Positions 34,857-43,295 of a stretch of 64,000 bases of DNA are shown one piece after another (position 1 is the first letter of the stretch; every line of letters begins with the position of its first letter). Below the pieces are notes generated by a model. The model saw only the letters and a list, made by a program, of their open reading frames with translations. It did not search any database and was not told where the DNA came from. The DNA comes from JASHPR01 sp963778075 (lineage in GTDB: Bacteria > Actinomycetota > Actinomycetes > Streptosporangiales > Streptosporangiaceae). The position numbers and the translations under genes are program-made. The stretch spans positions 1 through 64,000 of the forward strand of contig CAVZTJ010000004.1 of assembly GCA_963778075.1 (NCBI GenBank). Direction: 5' to 3'.

Positions 34857-35423
34857 TGTCCTGCCTCCAGGCTCCGGCTGCCGGACGCGATGCGGATAGC
34901 GGCAGGATCACCGATGCCGCCGGGGTAAGTCCCGGGGTCGGCCGACCGGGCGTCCGCCGCGGCGTAGTCGGCGTCTGGCATGCCGAACTTGCCGTTGCCG
35001 AAGGAGAGCAGGCTGTGCTGCCCGTCCGCCCACGCTCGGTAGTCGGCTCGCGCCTGATCTGCGCTGGTGCCGCGGGCGGCGCCGATCTGCTCCCAGCTCG
35101 CCCCCGCCTTCGCGGCCTGGTCGAGCATCGCGGGTGCCGGTAGTGGCGGGCGAGCACTTCGCCGACGGCCATGTGCTCAAGGTGCTCGTCCGCGGTCAGC
35201 GGCTTGCGGCGCGCGAGCTCCCGGTGCCCTTGGTTGTTGTCGGGGTCGAACTTTCCCTGCTCCCGCAGGATCGCTGCGGCTCGGGCGCTGAGGTCGCGCT
35301 GGCTCAGTTCGGAGAACCGCTCGTCGGCGCCGCCTAGCCGGCCGGGTAGAGCGCCTCGGCCTGATCGTAGGTCAGCGGCCGGGTGTCTGCCGGCTGCCTG
35401 TTCTGCTGGTGTGGGATGGTCAT
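34853..35423 (-). pseudogene. Element-type HTH-like protein, two frameshifts
   Basis: The pieces join in order: the ATG at 35423 (MTIPHQQNRQPADTRPLTYD, ending ALYPAG at a TAG, 35334), ERFSELSQRDLSARAAAILR and EHMAVGEVLARHYRHP in a second frame, and MLDQAAKAGASWEQIGAARG TSADQARADYRAWADGQH in a third (from about 35128). WEQIGAARGTSADQARADYR is a helix-turn-helix-like block found repeatedly on actinobacterial elements. About 188 residues if repaired. Alternatively the first 29 codons are a separate small gene. Confidence 0.5.
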
Positions 35424-35656
35424 CTCGGGTTGTCCTTCCGGTAGTGCGGATGGGTGACCAAAGGGCCGCCGGATGCGTTCGCGCGCATGCGGCGGCCCGG
35501 GTTGTAAGAAGGGAGCCTTGGGAGCCAAACCCGGGAGCCAACCGGCACGGATCGGCCTTGACCCGCACAGACCCGCCTGGGCTACGGGTGCTGTTGGGGG
35601 AGACTCGCCTGGATCGGTGCGGCTTCTGCTGGGCGGGTTACACGTACGATCAATAC

Positions 35657-36329
35657 ATGACCAGCGTTTTGCTAGCCGAGGATGACCCGTCAATCTCGGA
35701 ACCACTGGCGCGCGCACTGCGCCGCGAAGGTTATGAGGTCGGGGTTTCCGCCGATGGGCCGGCCACGATCGAGGCCGCGGCCGGCGGCGGGATCGACCTG
35801 ATCCTGCTTGATATCGGTCTGCCCAAGCTCGACGGGCTCGAGGTCTGCCCGGCAGATCAGGTCGGCGGGCCACGCGATCCCCGTGCTCATCCTGACCGCA
35901 CGCGCGGATGAGGTGGACACGGTGATCGGCCTGGACGCCGGGGCCGACGACTACGTCACGAAGCCGTTCCGGCTCGCCGAGCTCCTGGCCAGGGTCCGGG
36001 CCCTGCTGCGGCGAGGCGCAACCGAGAGCCGGGTGGTGCAGGGCGTACGGGTCGACGCCGAGGCCCGCCGGGCGTGGCTGGGCGAGTCCGAGATCGATCT
36101 CACCTCCAAGGAGTTCGACCTGCTCTCCCTGCTGGTTAGTGAGGCCGGCAAGGTGGTGACCCGTGAGCAGATCATGCGGCAGGTCTGGGACAGCAAGTGG
36201 TGGGGCTCGACGAAGACCCTGGACATGCACGTATCCTGGCTGCGCCGCAAGCTCGGGGACGACGCGCACAGCCCTCGCTACATCACCACGGTCCGGGGGG
36301 TTGGCTTCAGGTTCGAGCGTGGTGACTAA
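35657..36329 (+). pseudogene. OmpR-family response regulator, frameshifted
   Basis: First frame from the ATG at 35657: SVLLAEDDPSISEPLARALR, Asp in LILLDIGLPKLDGLEVC. After an extra C in the run at about 35846-35848 the second frame continues RQIRSAGHAIPVLILTARAD, GADDYVTKPF (Lys), and a complete winged helix ending SPRYITTVRGVGFRFERGD. Repaired length about 223 residues. Downstream sensor kinase is also frameshifted. Both are conserved end to end, so an assembly error is as likely as inactivation. Confidence 0.85.
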
Positions 36330-36431
36330 CTTCACCGGCAGCCGCTGACGATGGGCAGACAGATCGTGGGCCGCGGACGGATCGGCGTGAGGATCCGCCC
36401 CGCGGTCGGCGGTGGGCGCGGGGGCTGAGCC

Positions 36432-37713
36432 GTGCAGCGCCGCCTGCTCATCTCCACGCTCGTGGTCGCCGTGGTGGCGGTGCTGCTGCTGGGCGTGCCG
36501 CTGGCGTTCGACTTGAGCCGGCTGCGGACCGGTCAGGCCTCCCAGGAGCTGCGGCACGAAGCCTCCTACATCGCCATCGGACTGCAGGACCGGTACGACG
36601 CCGGGCTGCCGGCGGATGCCGGCCAGGTCGCCAGGTCGCTCTCCGACCGCTATGTGACCGTCGTGGAGCGGCAGCCCACAGGCCGGATCAAGGAGGGCGT
36701 CAAGCCGCCCGCGCACAAGACGATCACGGGGAAGTACGCCACCAAGAACTTCACGGTCACCGTGGAGGCTGACAATTCGTTGGTCAGCGGTCAGGTCACC
36801 AGCGGGCTGCTCATGATCGGCTGGCTGGCCCTTGGGGCGCTCGCGGTGGCAGTGGGGCTCGCACTGCTGCAGGCGCGCCGGCTGCAGCCGGCCGCTGCGG
36901 GAGCTCGCCGGTGCGGCGGACCGGCTCGGCTCGGGCGACGCGCGCCCGCTCGGGCGCAGGTACGGGGTGCCGGAGCTGGACCGGATGGCTGAGGGGCTCG
37001 ACGGATCCGCGAAGCGCATCAACGACCTGCTGACCGCGGAGCGCGACTTTGCCGTGGACGCGTCCCACCAGCTGCGGACCCCGCTGACCGCGCTGTCGAT
37101 GCGACTTGAGGAGATGGTCGCGGCTGCGAACTACCCCGACGTCGTCCGCGAGGAGGGGGCGGCCGCCCTGGCTCAGACCGAACGGCTCGCCGAGGTGGTC
37201 GGCCAGCTGCTCGGCCGCGCTCGCCGGTCGGTGTCCGGCACACCGGCCCTGGCCAGCGTCGACGACATCGTCGCGCAGCAGATCGTCGAGTGGGACCCGG
37301 CGTTCCGGCGGGTCAGCAGGAAGCTCGAGGTGATCGGGGAGAAGGGCCTGTTCGCCTACGTCACGCCGGGCACTGCGGCGCAGGTGATCGCAACCCTGCT
37401 GGACAACGCGCTCGTACACGGGGCGGGCACGGTCACGATCCGGACGTCGCAGACGCCCCGCTCGGTCGTCATCGAGGTCAGGGACGAGGGCAAGGGCGTA
37501 CCGCCCGAGCTGGTGACGCGGATATTTGAGCGGAGCGTGAGCGGGGCACCGGGCGGGACCGGGCTGGGGCTCTCGCTGGCCCGCACCGTGGCGGCCGCCG
37601 ACGGCGGTCAGGTGGTGCTGGTGCGGCCGCGGCCGGCCGTGTTTGCCCTGTTCCTGCCGCACGGTGTCCCCGAAACGCCGCCGGACAAGCCCGTGGTGAG
37701 CGGCCCGGCCTGA
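36432..37713 (+). pseudogene. Sensor histidine kinase, frameshifted
   Basis: From the GTG at 36432: helix 1 (LLISTLVVAVVAVLLLGVPL), an extracytoplasmic loop of about 90 residues, helix 2 (TSGLLMIGWLALGALAVAVG), then RRLQP. After one extra base near 36893 the second frame carries HAMP, HisKA with DASHQLRTPLTALSM, N-box TLLDNALVHGAG, DEGKGV and GTGLGLSLARTV. About 426 residues if repaired. Resembles CseC-type kinases. Follows the response regulator after 102 bp. Confidence 0.85.
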
Positions 37714-37868
37714 CCGGGTTCAGGCTGATGAACGGCGCCCCGGACCCGGCCTGCATGCGCTGTGTCCTGCGTGTTCACTGGGAGCCTCCTTGCCGTCATT
37801 GCCATCCGCGTGTTCCTAGTATCAGCTGGATGGTTGATTAACTTCGCCTGGTGGGTGGACCTTGTAAC

Positions 37869-38540
37869 ATGGCTGGGGTGACCGGCCAGGACGGATCGGC
37901 TCGGGCCGAGCGCATGACCACGGAGCGCGGCACGCGCCCGCGGCGGGCGCCTGCTCCCGAGGACCGGCAGCGCGACGCGGAGCGCTCCAAGCGCTGCCTG
38001 CTTTCGGCGGCACTCGATGAGTTCGCGGCCAAGGGATTCGCCGGAGCGCGGGTCCAGGACATCGCCAGCCGGGCCGGCGTCAACAAGCAGCTGATCAGCT
38101 ACTACTTCGGTGGCAAGGAGGGGCTGTACCGCGAGCTGCAGCGCGGCTGGCAGGAGACCGAGGCAGGTTTCGGCGGGCCCGGCACGCCGATCGCGGAACT
38201 CGTCCTCCGCTACCTGCACGATGGCCTGGCCGACCCGCGTCCGGCGCGGCTCATGCTGTGGCGCGGCCTCGACCCTGACGATGACCAGGCCCCGGACGAC
38301 AGCTCGGTTCTCGAGGACCTGGCCAGCATGCGGCAGCGGCAGGCCACCGGCGAGCTGGCCGCCGACCTCGACGCGCGGTTCCTGCGGCTGGCCCTGATGG
38401 CCGTGGTCATGGCGCCGATGATGATGCCGCACCTGACCGAGAAGATCTTCGGGCTGGCGCCCGGTTCGCCGGAGTTCGAGGAGCTCTACGGCGAGCAGCT
38501 GCGGCGGATGCTCCGGCACCTCGCCGGGCGCAGCGAGTAA
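37869..38540 (+). CDS. TetR-family transcriptional regulator
   Basis: 223 residues. A disordered N-terminus of about 30 residues precedes the HTH: SKRCLLSAALDEFAAKGFAG and IASRAGVNKQLISYYFGGKE, with the SYYFGGK recognition-helix end typical of TetR. The C-terminal domain carries RLMLWRGLDPDDDQAP and a Met-rich MAPMMMPHL helix. Start could be ATG 37869 or 37914. Lies 13 bp upstream of purK, so possibly cotranscribed with it; direct control of purine genes is not implied. Confidence 0.88.
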   Translation: MAGVTGQDGSARAERMTTERGTRPRRAPAPEDRQRDAERSKRCLLSAALDEFAAKGFAGARVQDIASRAGVNKQLISYYFGGKEGLYRELQRGWQETEAGFGGPGTPIAELVLRYLHDGLADPRPARLMLWRGLDPDDDQAPDDSSVLEDLASMRQRQATGELAADLDARFLRLALMAVVMAPMMMPHLTEKIFGLAPGSPEFEELYGEQLRRMLRHLAGRSE

Positions 38541-38553
38541 CCTGCGCTTTGCA

Positions 38554-39756
38554 ATGAAAGATCACCAGAAGGCCAGCGAGCTGGCGACCGCCGCCCCGCA
38601 GCCGGGCGCCCAGGTGCCCGTGGCCGGCATGGTGGGAGCCGGGCAGCTCGCCCGCATGACGTGCCAGGCCGCAATCGCCCTCGGCATCGGGTTCCAGGTG
38701 CTGGCGGGCGCGGCCGACGAGAGCGCCGCGCAGGTGTGCGCTGGGACCCAGCTCGGCGACTACCGCTCGCTCGACGATCTGCTCGCGTTCGGCGGCGGCT
38801 GCGACGTCGTCACCTTCGACCACGAGCACGTGCCCCAGGCGCACCTGATCGCGCTGGAGCGGGCCGGCCTGAAGGTCCGCCCCGGCCCCGGCGCGCTCCG
38901 CTACGCCCAGGACAAGCGCGCCATGCGCGAGCGCATCAGCGGGCTCGCCATCGCCTGCCCGCGGTCCGCCAGTGTGGACAGCCTGGATGACGTGCTCGAC
39001 TTCGCTGACCGGTCGGGCTGGCCCGTCGTGCTCAAGGCAGTCACCGGCGGGTACGACGGCAAGGGCGTGTGGGTGTGCGGCAGCCCGGATGAGGCCGCCG
39101 TCGTGGTCGCCCACGGGCTCGACCTGCTGGCCGAGGAGTACGTCGCGTTCGAGCGCGAGCTCGCCGTGCTCGTGGCGCGCTCGCCCAGCGGCCAGGCGGC
39201 CGTCTACCCGGTCGTGCAGACCATCCAGCGGGACGGGATCTGCCGCGAGGTGCTTGCGCCGGCCCCCGGGCTCGCCGAGGACACCGCGCTCGCAGGGATG
39301 CAGGTTGGGCTGGCCATAGCCGCAGGCATCGGGGTCACCGGGATGCTCGCGGTCGAGCTGTTCGAGACCCCAGCAGGCCTGCTGGTCAACGAGCTCGCGA
39401 TGCGGCCGCACAACAGCGGCCACTGGACCATCGAGGGAGCGCGTACCTCCCAGTTCGAACAGCACCTGCGCGCCGTGCTCGACCTGCCGCTCGGGGCGCC
39501 GACGGCGACGGCGCCGCACGCGGTCATGGCCAACGTCCTCGGCGGCGACGATCCCGACCTGCACGGGCGCCTGGTGCACGTGATGGCGACCGACCCCGGC
39601 GTCAAGGTCCACCTCTACGGCAAGGCTGTCCGGCCGGGGCGCAAGATCGGCCACGTCACCGTGCTGGGCGACGACGTTGAGGACCTGCGTGACCGGGCCA
39701 GGCGCGCCGCCAGTTACCTGCGCCATGGCAATGAGCAAGAGCAGCCGGACGGGTAA
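38554..39756 (+). CDS. purK: N5-carboxyaminoimidazole ribonucleotide synthase
   Basis: 400 residues, ATP-grasp fold. Converts AIR, ATP and bicarbonate to N5-CAIR in purine biosynthesis. N-terminal GMVGAGQLARMTCQAAIALG nucleotide site, VTFDHEHV, ATP-grasp loop VVLKAVTGGYDGKGVWV, EEYVAFERELAVLVARS, and LAVELFETPAGLLVNELAMR PHNSGHWT with the Mg-binding Glu/Asn residues. About 25 extra N-terminal residues precede the family start. Ten bp before purE. Confidence 0.95.
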   Translation: MKDHQKASELATAAPQPGAQVPVAGMVGAGQLARMTCQAAIALGIGFQVLAGAADESAAQVCAGTQLGDYRSLDDLLAFGGGCDVVTFDHEHVPQAHLIALERAGLKVRPGPGALRYAQDKRAMRERISGLAIACPRSASVDSLDDVLDFADRSGWPVVLKAVTGGYDGKGVWVCGSPDEAAVVVAHGLDLLAEEYVAFERELAVLVARSPSGQAAVYPVVQTIQRDGICREVLAPAPGLAEDTALAGMQVGLAIAAGIGVTGMLAVELFETPAGLLVNELAMRPHNSGHWTIEGARTSQFEQHLRAVLDLPLGAPTATAPHAVMANVLGGDDPDLHGRLVHVMATDPGVKVHLYGKAVRPGRKIGHVTVLGDDVEDLRDRARRAASYLRHGNEQEQPDG

Positions 39757-39766
39757 GGAGACGGGT

Positions 39767-40273
39767 ATGGACGGCCGGCCCCTGGTGGGCGTCGTGATGG
39801 GCAGCGATTCCGACTGGCCCGTGATGGAGGCCGCGGTCACCGCGCTGTCCGAGTTCGGCGTCCCGTGGGAGGCCGACGTGGTGTCGGCGCACCGGATGCC
39901 GCGCGAGATGCTCAGCTACGGCGCCGAGGCGGCGGGCCGGGGGCTCCGGGTGATCATCGCGGGCGCCGGGGGCGCGGCGCACCTGCCCGGCATGCTCGCG
40001 GCCGTGACGCCGCTCCCGGTGATCGGCGTCCCCGTCCCGCTGGCATACCTCGACGGCATGGACTCGCTGCTCTCCGTGGTCCAGATGCCGGCCGGGGTCC
40101 CGGTGGCCACGGTGGCCGTCGGCGGCGCCCGCAACGCTGGCCTGCTCGCGGTCCGGATACTGGGCGTTGCCGACGAGGACCTGCGCGCCCAGATGCTCGG
40201 CTTCCAGGACCAGCTCCGCGCCACGGCCGAGGCCAAGGGCGCGGCCCTGCGGGCCAAACTCGGCAAGCAGTAG
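39767..40273 (+). CDS. purE: N5-CAIR mutase
   Basis: 168 residues. Moves the carboxyl group of N5-CAIR to C4 to give CAIR, following PurK. The active-site blocks are intact: GVVMGSDSDWPVM, VVSAHRMPREML with catalytic His, IIAGAGGAAHLPGMLAAVTP LPVIGVP, and VGGARNAGLLAVRIL. ATG 39767 has an AAGGAGA site; a second in-frame ATG lies at 39731, overlapping purK. Cytoplasmic, octameric in known homologues. A perfect 8-bp hairpin follows at 40296. Confidence 0.95.
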   Translation: MDGRPLVGVVMGSDSDWPVMEAAVTALSEFGVPWEADVVSAHRMPREMLSYGAEAAGRGLRVIIAGAGGAAHLPGMLAAVTPLPVIGVPVPLAYLDGMDSLLSVVQMPAGVPVATVAVGGARNAGLLAVRILGVADEDLRAQMLGFQDQLRATAEAKGAALRAKLGKQ

Positions 40274-40295
40274 GGGAGCCGGGTCGCCCGTTTCC

Positions 40296-40317
40296 GGCAG
40301 CCCGGGCCGGGGCTGCC
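40296..40317. terminator. Hairpin between convergent genes
   Basis: GGCAGCCC (40296-40303), 6-nt loop, GGGCTGCC (40310-40317), perfect. No U tract, as is common for actinobacterial terminators. Positioned between convergent purE and the methyltransferase, so likely bidirectional. Confidence 0.55.
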
Positions 40318-40347
40318 ACCATCGTCGTTGCGGATGGTGCTGTTGGG

Positions 40348-41547
40348 TCAGGCGGTATCGCTGGGGTCGGTGCAGATGAGGCCCCAGGGACGGCCGCTGA
40401 CCCGGGTCAGCACGAGCGTGGCGCGGCCGGGCCCTTGCAGGCGCAGCCGGCGGTGAATCTGCGGCACGTCGCCGGCCAGGCCCCGGCGCCGGATATCCGC
40501 GGCGCCGATGCCCAGCTCGCGCAGCCTGCGCGCGAAGTCCCGTTCATGCCACGGCGCCGATTCCAGGACCCGCAGCGTGCGAGCGAACGGGCTGCGATGC
40601 TCCCGGTCGTCGGACAGGAACGCGATAGCGGGGTCGATCTTCCACGCGCCCAGCAGTCGGGCAAGGTCCTCCACCAGCCCGGCGCGGGTCACCGCCGGAC
40701 TGGGATCGAACAGGAACGCGCCGGGCTCGGCGATGGGCACATCGTCGGCGGGCGCCGTGTCCAGGGCGCCAGCGCCCGTGCGGGCTCGCCCCGGCGCCGC
40801 GGCGAGCGTGTCGCCGGACGGCAGCACCGTCGCCCGGGTCGCCGCGGTCGCCAGCGCCGGGGACCACAGCAGAGCCTCCTTCAGGTCCCGGCCGACCGCG
40901 ACGAACTCGGCCTCCCAGCCTGCCGGGACAAGCTCGCGAGCCAGTCCCGGCGCGGCCTTGATCCCGACCGCGGCGATGCGTCCGGCCAGGTCCAGGCACC
41001 AGCCCAGCGGCGGCTCGCTGCGCCCGGCGGGCAGGCGCCGGCCGGCGGCCCGGCGGGCAGGGTCGATGAACGCCGCGTGCAATCCGGGCAGGGGCAGGTC
41101 GCGTACGTCGGCGCGCACGGTGGCCAGCCGGTCCGCGGCGCCGTAGACGGTCGCGTTGTGCCGGGCGAACGCCAGGCTGACCGGGTCGAGGTCCACGGCC
41201 AGCACCGGGCACCTGGAACCCAGGGCAATCAGGTTGCCGCCGATGCCGCAGCACAGGTCGGCCACCGGCCCGTCCGGCGGGTAGCGCGTCGCGGCGTGAG
41301 CCGAGGTGATCTCGGAGGAAGCCTGCTCGAGGCCGGCCCGGGTGAACAGCATCTCCTCGGCCCGGCTGAACTTGGCCAGGGCGGCGACCCGCAGTTCCTG
41401 CTGGGTCAGCGCCGCCGCCACGAGGTCGGGTGGGTAGTGGCCGCGCAGCGCCTGTGCCAGTTCCAGCGCGCGGTCCGGGCCGACCCGCTCCCCGGCCAGC
41501 CGGTCCAGCAATTCGCGCCCGTCCGGGGACAGCAGGGCCATCGTCAC
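40348..41547 (-). CDS. THUMP-like-domain class I SAM methyltransferase
   Basis: About 399 residues. SAM-binding motif I VADLCCGIGGNLIAL, motif II VLAVDLDPVSLAFARHNATV, motif IV AAFIDPARR. The C-terminal THUMP-like domain includes GLAGDVPQIHRRLRLQGPGR ATLVLTRV. The architecture matches the widespread actinobacterial THUMP_like methyltransferases of unknown substrate, presumably RNA. GTG 41547 and ATG 41541 are both possible after a GGAGGTGG site. It is inserted, in opposite orientation, between purE and the acyl-CoA dehydrogenase gene. Confidence 0.85.
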   Translation of the reverse strand: MTMALLSPDGRELLDRLAGERVGPDRALELAQALRGHYPPDLVAAALTQQELRVAALAKFSRAEEMLFTRAGLEQASSEITSAHAATRYPPDGPVADLCCGIGGNLIALGSRCPVLAVDLDPVSLAFARHNATVYGAADRLATVRADVRDLPLPGLHAAFIDPARRAAGRRLPAGRSEPPLGWCLDLAGRIAAVGIKAAPGLARELVPAGWEAEFVAVGRDLKEALLWSPALATAATRATVLPSGDTLAAAPGRARTGAGALDTAPADDVPIAEPGAFLFDPSPAVTRAGLVEDLARLLGAWKIDPAIAFLSDDREHRSPFARTLRVLESAPWHERDFARRLRELGIGAADIRRRGLAGDVPQIHRRLRLQGPGRATLVLTRVSGRPWGLICTDPSDTA

Positions 41548-41698
41548 GCCCGTTCCACCTCCAGACCGGCCCCGGGGCTACGCGTAACAGCCCCACGATT
41601 GTGGACCCTTTTTAATCCTCGCCGCGACCGGCCACGAACCCGTCAGCCCCAGGTCTGCGGATGAAAAGGGTTTAGTTGGACGGCCTACTATCGAGGTC

Positions 41699-42868
41699 AT
41701 GAGCCTCGATTTTCCCGCCTTCGCCCTCTCGCCCGAGCACGAAGCGCTGCGCGAGTCGGTGCGCGCCCTGGCCGACGAGAAGATCGCCCCGAACGCCGCC
41801 AAGGTCGACCAGTATGCCGAGTTCCCGCAGGAAGCGCACGATGCGCTGGTCAAGGCCGACCTCCACGCGATCCATATACCCGAGGCCTACGGCGGCGCGG
41901 GCGGCGACGCCATCGCGACCGCGATTGTGATCGAGGAAGTGGCGCGGGCCTGCGCGTCCTCGTCGCTGATTCCCGCGGTCAACAAGCTGGGCACGGTGCC
42001 GCTGCTGCTCTCCGCGTCGGAGGACGTCAAGCAGCGCTACCTGCCGCCGGTCGCGCGGGGTGAGGCGATGTTCTCGTACGCGCTTTCCGAGCCCGACGCA
42101 GGCTCCGACGCGGCGGCGATGAAGACCCGGGCAGTCCGCGACGGTGACCGCTACATCCTGAACGGGGTCAAGCGCTGGATCACCAACGCGGGCGTCTCCC
42201 GGTTCTACACGGTGATGGCGGTGACAGACCCTGCCGCCGGCGCCGCCGGGATCTCAGCGTTCGTGGTGGAGTCCGGCGACGAGGGGTTCTCGTTCGGCGC
42301 GCCCGAGCACAAGCTCGGTATCAAGGGCTCGCCCACGCGGGAGCTGTACTTCGACAACTGCGCGATCCCGGCCGACCGGTTGATCGGCGAGGAGGGCAAC
42401 GGCTTCCGCACCGCGCTGGCGACCCTGGACCACACCAGGATCACGATCGCGGCCCAGGCCCTCGGGATCGCCCAGGGGGCGCTTGACTACGCCGCCGGGT
42501 ACGTCAAGGAGCGGCGGCAGTTTGGCAAGCCGGTCGCCGAGTTTGAGGGCGTCCAGTTCATGCTGGCCGACATGGCGATGAAGCTTGAGGCGGCGAGGCA
42601 GCTGACCTATGCCGCGGCGGCCAGGTCGGAGCGGGCGATGGCCGGGGAAAGGGCCCCGGACCTCACGTTCATGTCCTCGGCCTGCAAGTGCTTCGCGTCG
42701 GACGTGGCCATGGACGTGACCACGGACGCGGTCCAGCTGCTCGGCGGATACGGGTACGTCAGCGACTATCCGGTCGAGCGGATGATGCGGGACGCGAAGA
42801 TCACCCAGATCTACGAGGGCACCAACCAGATCCAGCGCGTTGTCATGGCCCGCCAGCTGCTGAAATAG
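41699..42868 (+). CDS. Acyl-CoA dehydrogenase (FadE25-like)
   Basis: 389 residues, FAD-dependent alpha,beta-dehydrogenation of acyl-CoA. N-terminal helical domain, YALSEPDAGSDAAAMKTRA and RWITNAG (FAD/substrate-binding beta domain), RRQFGKPVAEFEGVQFMLAD, GYGYVSDYPVERMMRDAKIT, and the catalytic Glu in IYEGTNQIQRVV. Length is standard. In mycobacteria a homologue (fadE25) lies beside purE and purK; the same neighbourhood occurs here apart from the inverted methyltransferase gene, supporting orthology. Confidence 0.93.
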   Translation: MSLDFPAFALSPEHEALRESVRALADEKIAPNAAKVDQYAEFPQEAHDALVKADLHAIHIPEAYGGAGGDAIATAIVIEEVARACASSSLIPAVNKLGTVPLLLSASEDVKQRYLPPVARGEAMFSYALSEPDAGSDAAAMKTRAVRDGDRYILNGVKRWITNAGVSRFYTVMAVTDPAAGAAGISAFVVESGDEGFSFGAPEHKLGIKGSPTRELYFDNCAIPADRLIGEEGNGFRTALATLDHTRITIAAQALGIAQGALDYAAGYVKERRQFGKPVAEFEGVQFMLADMAMKLEAARQLTYAAAARSERAMAGERAPDLTFMSSACKCFASDVAMDVTTDAVQLLGGYGYVSDYPVERMMRDAKITQIYEGTNQIQRVVMARQLLK

Positions 42869-43025
42869 CAGCCTCTGGACGTTCTCTCTGCCGCACGTCT
42901 CCCGGAGGGAGCTCGGGCGGTCAGTGGTCTGCGCGCTTCTCGAACCTCACAGGACCGCATCGGGCCGGGAACCTGCGCCAGAACCGCTCTCCGGGCGCGG
43001 GCGCGGCGCGATCGGTTGACTCCAA

Positions 43026-43061
43026 TATAGATAACGGGTATCTATAGGATTCCCGTTATCT
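43026..43061. promoter_or_regulatory. Overlapping inverted repeats, predicted PadR-type operator
   Basis: TATAGATA (43026-43033), 5-bp spacer, TATCTATA (43039-43046): perfect, with the same arm/spacer layout as the operator at 2558. A second perfect 10-bp pair overlaps it: AGATAACGGG (43029-43038) and CCCGTTATCT (43052-43061). It stands upstream of a decayed padR, so the site outlived its regulator gene. From 42869 to 43025 nothing else is seen. Confidence 0.65.
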
Positions 43062-43080
43062 GGAGGGCCCGTGCGACGGC

Positions 43081-43188
43081 ACGGCTGCCGGGCTGCTGCT
43101 GGAGGGCGTCGCGCTGCGGCTGCAGGCAGATCTGCGGTGGCTGGAAGCCTGCGAGCGGCACTGGGCTGCCCGGGGCGGCCGTTCATGA
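43081..43188 (+). pseudogene. PadR regulator C-terminal remnant
   Basis: In frame to the TGA at 43186: GVALRLQADLRWLEACERHW AARGG. This matches the end of PadR proteins (compare LEADLRWLDHTAARL at the end of the PadR at 2587). The winged helix is entirely missing, leaving only about 35 codons between the operator and the next remnant. Confidence 0.6.
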
Positions 43189-43211
43189 ACTACTCACGAG
43201 AAGGGCGCGAG

Positions 43212-43289
43212 ATGGCAGGCGAGACTGTGGCGGTGACGGGGCCAAGCGGCTGCGGGAACCCGGGCTCGCTCGCCGGGGCTGTGGGCTGA
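43212..43289 (+). pseudogene. ABC ATPase remnant (degenerate Walker A only)
   Basis: 25 codons: GETVAVTGPSGCGNPGSLAG then a stop. The GPSGCG.x.GS segment is a Walker A whose essential Lys is replaced (GCGN instead of GCGK). Everything downstream of the P-loop is deleted. Together with the padR remnant it shows that a padR-ATPase-permease operon stood here and lost its first two genes. Confidence 0.65.
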
Positions 43290-43295
43290 CCGGGC

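Noticed and set aside
39865..41664. 599-residue plus-strand frame
   Set aside because: It runs out of frame through purE and antisense to the methyltransferase; the composition is Arg/Gly/Gln shadow.
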